From NCBI RefSeq assembly GCF_005222485.1, contig NZ_CP029078.1:8495501-8559500 (forward strand): 64,000 bases of DNA, in the 5' to 3' direction. This DNA comes from Streptomyces griseoviridis (GTDB lineage: Bacteria; Actinomycetota; Actinomycetes; Streptomycetales; Streptomycetaceae). How positions within the stretch are numbered: the first letter of the stretch is position 1; the number at the start of each line of letters is the position of its first letter. Made by a program: the position numbers and the translations under genes. The notes under the pieces are model-generated. The model saw only the letters and a list, made by a program, of their open reading frames with translations. It made no database searches and was not told the origin of the DNA. Below are positions 58,487 through 64,000 of this stretch, piece by piece.

Positions 58487-59278
58487 TCAGGAGCGGACGC
58501 GGGCCACTCCGGCGTAGATGCCGCTGGGCTCGGGGGCCGCTCCGGTGGCCTCGGCGTCCCACTCGGTCGCCGTCACCAGACCGGGCGCGACGAGGTCGAG
58601 GCCGTCGAAGAAGCGGTTCACCTCGGGCCGGGTACGGAAACCGAGGGTGATGCCGCCGCGCGCGTACTCGGCGGTGACCTGCTCGGCGAGTTCCGGGAAC
58701 AGGTCGGACGCGGCGTGCGACATCACCAGGTAGCTGCCCGCGGGCAGGGTGGCGACCAGGTCGCGGACGATGCCGTGGGCGTCCTGCTCGTCCGGGATGA
58801 AGTGGATCAGCGCGATCAGGGACAGCGCGATCGGCCGGTCGAAGTCCAGTATGTGCCGGGCGTGTTCGACGATCCGCAGCGGCTGCCTGACGTCCGCCTC
58901 GATGTAGTCCGTGACGCCCTCGGTGCCGCTGACGAGCAGCGCCTCCGCGTGCCGCAGGACGATCGGGTCGTTGTCCGCGTACACGACCTTCGCCGTCGGC
59001 ACGATCTTCTGCACGACCTGGTGGAGGTTGGGTTCGGTGGGGATGCCGGTGCCGATGTCCAGGAACTGGTCGACGCCCCGCGCGGCGAGCCAGGCCGCGG
59101 CCCGGTGCATGAACTGGCGGTTCTGCCGCGCCGCGTCCCTCGCCTCGGGCGGCAGCTTCTCGGCGACGGCCTCGTCGATCGGGTAGTTGTCCTTGCCGCC
59201 GAGCAGCCAGTCGTAGACCCGTGCGGGGTGGGCCTTGCTGGTGTCGATCGCCGGGGGCGACTGCGGGTCCGTCGTCAT
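58487..59278 (-). CDS. SAM-dependent methyltransferase (DUF574/Methyltransf_19)
   Basis: A 263-residue protein of a family very common in Streptomyces. The start (AIDTSKAHPARVYDWLLGGKDNYPIDEAVAEKLPP) and the SAM-binding motif I FLDIGTGIPTEPNLHQV, with VVYADNDP as motif II, are diagnostic. The substrate of the family is mostly unknown. ATG start at 59278. A small hairpin at 58416-58438 lies between its end and the lipoprotein gene. Confidence 0.88.
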   Translation of the reverse strand: MTTDPQSPPAIDTSKAHPARVYDWLLGGKDNYPIDEAVAEKLPPEARDAARQNRQFMHRAAAWLAARGVDQFLDIGTGIPTEPNLHQVVQKIVPTAKVVYADNDPIVLRHAEALLVSGTEGVTDYIEADVRQPLRIVEHARHILDFDRPIALSLIALIHFIPDEQDAHGIVRDLVATLPAGSYLVMSHAASDLFPELAEQVTAEYARGGITLGFRTRPEVNRFFDGLDLVAPGLVTATEWDAEATGAAPEPSGIYAGVARVRS

Positions 59279-59400
59279 CTCATCAACTCCATCGCACCGT
59301 CGACCTCGGGGCGGGCCGGGGCGCCGGTCATCCTACGCCTGAGCTGCCACGGGAGCTTCGGCGGTGGGGAGTTGAGCGCCGCCGGGGGATGGGCCCCGAG

Positions 59401-59431
59401 CGGCCACGACCGCCGTCGGCCACGACCGCCG
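59401..59431. repeat. Tandem 15-bp repeat with 16-bp period
   Basis: CGGCCACGACCGCCG occurs at 59401-59415 and again at 59417-59431 in the 226-bp gap between the methyltransferase and tetR genes. Confidence 0.75.
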
Positions 59432-59504
59432 CCGGGCGCGGTCGGCGCGGTGCGTCGTGGCGCGCGTGCGGGGTGCGCGTGCGGGGGTGCGGCTCCGACG
59501 CCGT

Positions 59505-60095
59505 TCACCCGGTCCCGGCGGCGAGGCTGTCGGTGAACAGGCCCAGCAGGCGTCCGGCGCGTTCGCCCGAGTCGTCGGGCCCGGTGGTGCCGAGCAGGGC
59601 GCAGATCGCGACGGTCACGTCCATGGCGTCGAGGCCGTCCCGCATGCCGCGGTCCGCCACGCCGTCGGCGAGATACCCGGCGACCACCTCGGTGACCCCG
59701 TCGGCGGCGGGGGAGGCGAACGGGGTCGCGGACCGGCCGGCCGCGCGCAGGGTGTCCATCATGCCGCGGGTGGCGAGCGTGAACGCGGCGAACTCCGTGA
59801 TCCAGGCCCGGAGCGACGCGTGCGCGCTCCGGCCCCGGGTGCGTTCGCGCACCCGCGCGGTGACCTCGTCGAGCTTGCTCCGGTGGACGGCGAGCGCCAA
59901 CTCGTCCCGGGACGGGAAGTGCCGGTAGAGCGTGGCGACGCCGACCCCGGCCGAGCGGGCGACCTGGTTCATGGAGACGGTCTCGCCCGCGGCGTCGGCC
60001 CGCGCGAACGCCTCCCGGGCCGCGGCCACGATCACCTCGCGATTGCGTCTGCGGTCGGCTCGCCCGAGAACATCGCCCTCGACGATCCGGGCCAC
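59505..60095 (-). CDS. TetR-family regulator overlapping a decayed SDR gene
   Basis: About 196 residues with the TetR DNA-binding domain (NREVIVAAAREAFARADAAGETVSMNQVARSAGVGVATLYRHFPSRDELA) around residues 18-65. The GTG at 60095 is the most likely start, but it lies inside sequence that on the other strand reads as the beginning of a truncated short-chain dehydrogenase. So the deletion that removed the SDR start may also have displaced this gene's native start and promoter. A GTG at about 60047 is a shorter alternative. It probably repressed the SDR gene. Confidence 0.78.
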   Translation of the reverse strand: MARIVEGDVLGRADRRRNREVIVAAAREAFARADAAGETVSMNQVARSAGVGVATLYRHFPSRDELALAVHRSKLDEVTARVRERTRGRSAHASLRAWITEFAAFTLATRGMMDTLRAAGRSATPFASPAADGVTEVVAGYLADGVADRGMRDGLDAMDVTVAICALLGTTGPDDSGERAGRLLGLFTDSLAAGTG

Positions 60096-60815
60096 CACGT
60101 GGTGCTCGCCTGCCGGAACCCGGCACGGGGCGAGGCCGCGGCCGAGGCGCTGCGGACGGAGACGGGCAATCCGCACATCACCGCCATGGAACTCGACCTG
60201 GCCTCGCTGGACTCGGTCCGCGCGTTCTGCGACACCTTCGCGCGGGTGGGCCTGCCGCCGCTGTACGGCGTGGTCTGCAACGCCGGCGTCAGCGCGGGCG
60301 GAATGCCCGGCGGGCCGCCCTTCTTCCCCGTGAGGGTGGCCCACAGCGACGCGAGGGCGCTCGCCACCGGCCCGGGACCGGGAATGCGGGCCCACTGCAT
60401 GTCGAAACTGTGCAACCTCTACTGCGCGTACGAGATGGCCGAGCTGCTGGCCGACCGGCCCGTCACCGTCAACGCCTTCAACCCCGGCGCCATGTCCGAC
60501 ACCGGCTTCGCCGCACCCGCTGGGAACGCCCTCGTGCGCGGCGCGACGAGGGTCCTCGGCGCGGTCATGGGCAGGCTGATCGGGAAACAGGGCACCGCCA
60601 CGGCGTCCGGCGCCGCCCTCGCGAGACTCGTCACCGATCCCGCCCTGGCCACCACGACCGGCACCTACATCGACCAAGAAGCGCCGGCGTCGTCGTCACC
60701 GCTCTCCCACGACCGCGCCAACGCGCGGGAGCTCTGGCGGGCCAGCATGGCCATGACCAACCTGAGCGAGTCCGACACCGCCCTCCACCGACCGGGTGGG
60801 ACGGCTACCGACTGA
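60090..60815 (+). pseudogene. Decayed short-chain dehydrogenase (N-terminal and internal deletions)
   Basis: The frame reads GHHVVLACRNPARGEAAAEALRTETGNPHITAMELDLASLDSVRAFCDTFA and VVCNAGVSAGG, clearly the protochlorophyllide-reductase/retinol-dehydrogenase-like SDR group. The TGxxxGxG cofactor motif at the N-terminus is missing. After CNAG about 60-80 residues that normally include the catalytic serine are gone, and the YxxxK tyrosine is replaced (HCMSK). The C-terminal half (NAFNPGAMSDTGF to TTTGTYIDQEAPA) is intact. It cannot be an active SDR. Confidence 0.75.
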
Positions 60816-60900
60816 ACGGTCTTCCGCGCGACGGCCAGGAGCGCGGGGACCGGGTGACGTGGTGGCCGGGAGTTGCCGTCGTCGGAGCGGGGTCGGCGGC

Positions 60901-60939
60901 CCCGGTGGGCCCGCGGGCGACCGCCGCGGGCCCACCGGG
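60901..60939. terminator. Hairpin downstream of the Ala-rich protein gene
   Basis: A perfect 16-bp stem (60901-60916 with 60924-60939) and 7-nt loop lie about 70 bp beyond the stop of the minus-strand gene at 61010 and 85 bp after the end of the SDR remnant; it can serve both strands. Confidence 0.75.
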
Positions 60940-61009
60940 TGGGTTCTCAGCTGACGCCGGGGCCTCGCCCGCACCCCTGCCGCGCCCCGAACCGACCCGG
61001 CGTTGTCGG

Positions 61010-61420
61010 TCAGGCCACGGCGCAGGCGGTGACGGCGGCCTGGGCGGCGGTGGCGGCCGTGGTGGTGGCGGCGGCACTGGCGTCGGCGGAGGTGACCGCC
61101 GCCGCGGCGGCCGCGGTGGCGGTCGCGGCGGCTTCACCGAGGGCCGTGGCGGGCTGTCCCGCGGCGATGGCGGCGGCGACGGCCTTGGCCGCCGCGGCGG
61201 AGGTCGCGGCGTCGCTCTTGGCCACGTCGGCGGCGGCTGCCGCGTTGGCCACCGCGGTGGCGGCAGCGGTGGTGGACGCCGCGCAGGTGACCGGATCGGC
61301 GGCGGCCCGGTGCGCGGTGGAGGCGGTGCGGGCGCCGGAGTCGGCGGACGCCACGCAGGTGCCGGTGAGGACCAAGGCGCCGGTACCGAGGAGGACGACG
61401 GCGGTGCGGTGAAGCTTCAT
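61010..61420 (-). CDS. Small secreted Ala/Thr-rich protein of unknown function
   Basis: A 136-residue protein with a clear signal peptide (MKLHRTAVVLLGTGALVLTG, cleavage near ASA-DS at residue 26). The mature part is about half alanine with Thr, Ser and Val, with no Trp and no Tyr. It has two cysteines, at 46 and 133, close to each end, which may form a disulfide or be exposed thiols. The composition suggests a long helical, possibly coiled or surface-active protein. The codon pattern (GCN-rich, strong third-position GC) is that of a real gene. I do not recognise a family. Confidence 0.7.
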   Translation of the reverse strand: MKLHRTAVVLLGTGALVLTGTCVASADSGARTASTAHRAAADPVTCAASTTAAATAVANAAAAADVAKSDAATSAAAAKAVAAAIAAGQPATALGEAAATATAAAAAAVTSADASAAATTTAATAAQAAVTACAVA

Positions 61421-61830
61421 GGAGAACCCCTGTCGGGTGGGACGGCGGAGCCGGCGGACCTCGGGCGTCCATGCCCTGGGCCCGCCGCATCGCTCATGAG
61501 TGGGGAGCCGGAGGTGGCCCCACGACCACCGGAACACCGGACGCCTCCCGCGGCGCCCCGGCATCCGGCCCAACTGCCGGGCCAGGTGGCGGACGACCGC
61601 ATCCCCCGGCGTGCGCTCGAACGCCTGCTCGATGCTGCTGGGGAGCTATCGCCTCGCTCCGTCCGACCGCGCCACGCAAGGACCACCGCATCCCTCTTAC
61701 GGGTTCGACGGGCCTCGGCGGGCTCTACTCCAAGCGGTCCAGGCGATCCGCCCGAGTCCGGGGGCCGTCACCTGTGTCAGCTGTCCGCCGGCCGCAGCCG
61801 CTCCCGCCGGGACACCCGGGCGGCGTCACG
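61421..61830. other. 410-bp gap, no supported gene
   Basis: Several frames are open here by GC bias, but none has a start with ribosome binding site plus recognisable protein character. It lies between the Ala-rich protein gene and the AraC-type remnant and may be further decayed sequence. Confidence 0.45.
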
Positions 61831-62100
61831 TCACGCGGCGTGCGAACTGCGCCGGGTCGCGTGGTACCGCTTCTTGAAGGCGCGGACGAAGTGGCTGCTG
61901 TCGGTGAAGGCGGGTTCGCGGTCGTCGAAAGAGGCGAGGACCAGCCCCTTGGCCCGTGCGAGCAGCGCGTCGCGGGACGAGTGCGCCCCCGCCGGGCCGA
62001 GGTCGCCCATGGTCCGCCGCACCATGCTGGTGTGGGCCAGGAGGATCCGCGCCGCGGACGAGGCGGACCGGCCGGTCCGCGGATTCCCGGCGACCAGGTG
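61831..62100 (-). pseudogene. Remnant of an AraC-family regulator (C-terminal HTH)
   Basis: The minus-strand frame ending at 61831 reads DALLARAKGLVLASF, then EPAFTDSSHFVRAFKKRYHATRRSSHAA. The FTDSSHFVRAFKKRY block is the second helix-turn-helix of AraC-family proteins (typically GFTDSSHFSRAFRRRYG). The first HTH upstream is unrecognisable and no sensor domain or start is present. The sequence from 62101 to 62376 shows nothing further. Confidence 0.55.
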
Positions 62101-62376
62101 AACCCCACGGTCTCCACCCGTCAAGCAGAGGAGTCCCCGATGATCCCCGACGACGATCCGTCCCGCTCGCTGACCGTGGAGATGTCGTCGCGGGCAAGGA
62201 CGCGCCGCCGTCGCGGCTGCCGGGGAGCGAGTCGGCCGAACGCCGTGGCCGGGCAGCCGAGTTGGCCCCGACCTACCGACGCCGGTTCCTCCGACCCGCA
62301 GGCACCGCAACCCCGGTACCGGTCCGCCGGGGGCGAATCCCCCCTGAACGCGCACCGGTCACCGGGGACGGTCGGG

Positions 62377-63450
62377 CTAGCTGATCCGCTTGCCGACGGC
62401 CGCGTGGTCGGGGAACAGGGTGCTCCGCGAACCGTTCCACGAGATGGTGAGGGTCCACGAGGTCCCGCTGGGGCTGATCGCCGGGGTGGTGGTGGACGGC
62501 GCGAGGGCGCCCGAAGGGCGGCTGAAGTTGCCGAAGGTGATGCCGCCGTCGGAGGACTGGCTCGTCCAGACGTTGCCGTCGGTCCCGATGCAGGCGAGGA
62601 GCACGCGCTGCTGATCGGCGAAGCCCGGCTGGCCCGGTGTGGCCACGGTGGTCTGGTTGCCGAGGCGCGCCGCCGCCACCCCGCTGTCGCAGACGGCCGT
62701 CTCGCTGATCCGCCGCACGCTCGCGGGCGCACCGTCCGAGTACTCCGTCACCTCCCAGATGTGGCCGTCGGTGCCGACGTAGAAGTCGGAGATCATGGTG
62801 CGGCCGTAGCCGGTGTTGTAGACGACCAGGGAGCTGTCCCCCTCGATGTCCGCGTTGTCGCTCGAGAGCCTCGCGTACTCCGACACCCGCCACCCCGAGG
62901 AGCTCTGCGACAGGACGCCGTCGAAGGAGTACAGGCCGGTGTAGCTGACGAACCGGCCGTCGTTCGGGACGTCGATGTGCAGCACGTTCGGCGTGATCAG
63001 GACGGCCAGCGGGCTGCCGATGGCGCGGGCGCCGGAACCGATGCGGGTCCACGGGGCCCAGAAGTTGGCCGGTCCGTTGGTCGCCCTGCTGTACCAGATC
63101 TCCCCGTCGAGCCCTCTGAGCAGGGCCATCACCTGACCGGGCGGGAACTCGACGATCCGCGGCGGCGACACGGTCCTGGCGGAGTTGTCACCGCCGAGCG
63201 GATGCCAACTCCCGTTGTTGTAACGGAACCAGACGTTGTTGTCGGTGCCCCGGGCGACCTCGTAGGTCGCGCCGCCGACCGTCACGGAGTAGACGCCGGA
63301 CAGCACTCGTGCGCCGTTGCCGACGTCCGCCCACGACGTCTCGGCGGCCTGGGCGGGGGCTGAGACGCCGATCAGCAGGACGAGGCTGCTGACCAGGGCG
63401 GCCACCGCCGCGGGCCATCTGCGGATGTTCGGTCTGGTAGTGGATCTCAC
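62377..63450 (-). CDS. Secreted beta-propeller/lectin-like protein
   Basis: A 357-residue exported protein. The signal peptide (about 1-36) ends APAQA-AE. The mature chain has repeated blades with a G-x-D-[GN]-x-[VI]-W signature (GTDNNVWFR, GLDGEIWYS, GTDGHIWEV, GTDGNVWTS), spaced about 60-90 residues, as in tectonin or PLL-type sugar-binding propellers. Two cysteines, in AVCDSG and LACIGTDG, may pair. The GTG at 63450 follows AAGGGA. It may bind glycans on other cells or on substrate. The family call is from motif pattern only. Confidence 0.75.
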   Translation of the reverse strand: MRSTTRPNIRRWPAAVAALVSSLVLLIGVSAPAQAAETSWADVGNGARVLSGVYSVTVGGATYEVARGTDNNVWFRYNNGSWHPLGGDNSARTVSPPRIVEFPPGQVMALLRGLDGEIWYSRATNGPANFWAPWTRIGSGARAIGSPLAVLITPNVLHIDVPNDGRFVSYTGLYSFDGVLSQSSSGWRVSEYARLSSDNADIEGDSSLVVYNTGYGRTMISDFYVGTDGHIWEVTEYSDGAPASVRRISETAVCDSGVAAARLGNQTTVATPGQPGFADQQRVLLACIGTDGNVWTSQSSDGGITFGNFSRPSGALAPSTTTPAISPSGTSWTLTISWNGSRSTLFPDHAAVGKRIS

Positions 63451-63546
63451 CACAGTCCCTTTCTGTGCTCTCGCGAGTCGGGTACCGCCTGAGCGGTCCC
63501 CTGGGGGTTCGTTCCGCAAGGCTAGGGACGCGACGGTGACCCCAAC

Positions 63547-63573
63547 GGACCGACAGCGCACGGCTGTTGGTCC
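63547..63573. promoter_or_regulatory. Hairpin in the divergent region before the AhpD-like gene
   Basis: GGACCGACAGC pairs with GCTGTTGGTCC (11 bp with one G-U wobble) around a GCACG loop in the 310-bp gap 63451-63760. ACAGCGCACGG is repeated at 63553 and 63575. No gene lies in this gap. Confidence 0.45.
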
Positions 63574-63760
63574 CACAGCGCACGGAAGGGGAAGCGGGGC
63601 GCCGGCCGGCGCGCCACTCCGTGGGCAGCGCCGGGGCGACGGTCCGGGGAGCGGGCGTGGCATGAGACGCGCGTCACATCCGGGGCTGTCACACACGGCG
63701 GCCCTGTCCGGTCTGAGCTGGAGAACCTCATCGAACCGGCACGCCAACGGGAGAACCGAC

Positions 63761-64000
63761 ATGGACGCTCGTCTCAACCTCTTCGACAACCAGATCGCGA
63801 TGAAGGCCGGGAAGCACCTCGCGGGGGCCGACCGGGCCCTCGCGGGCGCGGCGCTGCCGGCCGCGACCCAGGAACTGGTGAAGATCCGCGCCAGCCAGAT
63901 CAACGGCTGCGGCTTCTGCACCGACATGCATGTCAAGGAGGCCCTCCACGCCGGCGAGGGCGACCAGCGGCTGCATCTCGTCGCCACCTGGCGCGAGGCC
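63761..64000 (+). CDS. Carboxymuconolactone decarboxylase/AhpD-family protein, N-terminal part
   Basis: The first 80 residues are seen (MDARLNLFDNQIAMKAGKHL, then LVKIRASQINGCGFCTDMHVKEALHAGEGDQRLHLVATWREA); the gene runs off the right edge. The CxxC-DxH motif (CGFCTDMH) is the redox-active centre of AhpD-like alkylhydroperoxidases in the carboxymuconolactone decarboxylase family. GGGAGAA lies 5 nt before the ATG. It probably reduces peroxides or relays thiol electrons. Confidence 0.9.
   Translation, partial: MDARLNLFDNQIAMKAGKHLAGADRALAGAALPAATQELVKIRASQINGCGFCTDMHVKEALHAGEGDQRLHLVATWREA

Overview
The window is very high in G+C (nearly every third codon position is G or C), with GTG starts, GTGA/ATGA stop-start overlaps and GGAGG-type ribosome binding sites. 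With the gene families present (two conservons, six cytochromes P450, a DUF3040 protein, a GH64 glucanase, an M4 protease and a PucR-type regulator), this points to a Streptomyces chromosome. No rRNA, tRNA, CRISPR array, integrase or intact insertion sequence was seen.

Layout. 0-7.3 kb: the end of an MFS pump with a divergent TetR regulator, an atypical OmpR-family response regulator, a complete three-component P450 system (P450, 3Fe-4S ferredoxin, ferredoxin reductase), and a MarR / DoxX / peroxiredoxin run. 7.3-21.5 kb: a PAS-GAF-phosphatase-ATPase stress sensor, aldo/keto reductase, TauD-type dioxygenase, luciferase-like flavoenzyme, phosphoesterase, secreted M4 protease, secreted GH64 glucanase behind a CebR-like palindrome, a dienelactone hydrolase, a YciO/YrdC protein and a PucR-type regulator. 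21.6-27.1 kb (minus strand): conservon 1 (cvnA-B-C-D) with two P450 genes, all overlapping. 27.4-43.8 kb: an oxidoreductase operon with its TetR gene, an aminotransferase with an Lrp gene, a CPA2 antiporter, a NarL-type two-component pair, and MarR/monooxygenase and AKR/MFS divergons. 43.8-46.1 kb: a separate island of roadblock/LC7 proteins plus a DUF4388-like protein.

The centrepiece is at 47.3-48.6 kb. A 26-codon gene behind a perfect ribosome binding site encodes a peptide ending in AWYIWY, and the next gene is a compact cytochrome P450. From memory this hexapeptide is the core of tryptorubin A, founder of the atropopeptide RiPP family, in which one P450 cross-links the aromatic side chains. 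A 15-bp hairpin separates the two genes and probably sets precursor in excess of enzyme.

48.6-64 kb: a PfkB kinase, an HxlR/DoxX divergon with a decayed oxidoreductase tail, conservon 2 (cvnA-B-C-D plus a P450), a convergent ordinary P450, an orphan sugar-binding lipoprotein behind a structured leader, a SAM methyltransferase, a TetR gene abutting a decayed SDR gene, an Ala-rich secreted protein, an AraC-type remnant, a secreted propeller-like protein and the start of an AhpD-like protein. The last 6 kb carry several gene remnants.

The P450s of the two conservons lack the normally invariant ExxR arginine (ExxH and ExxW), as is known for the CYP157 family. Family assignments were made by reading the translations; no database search was run.
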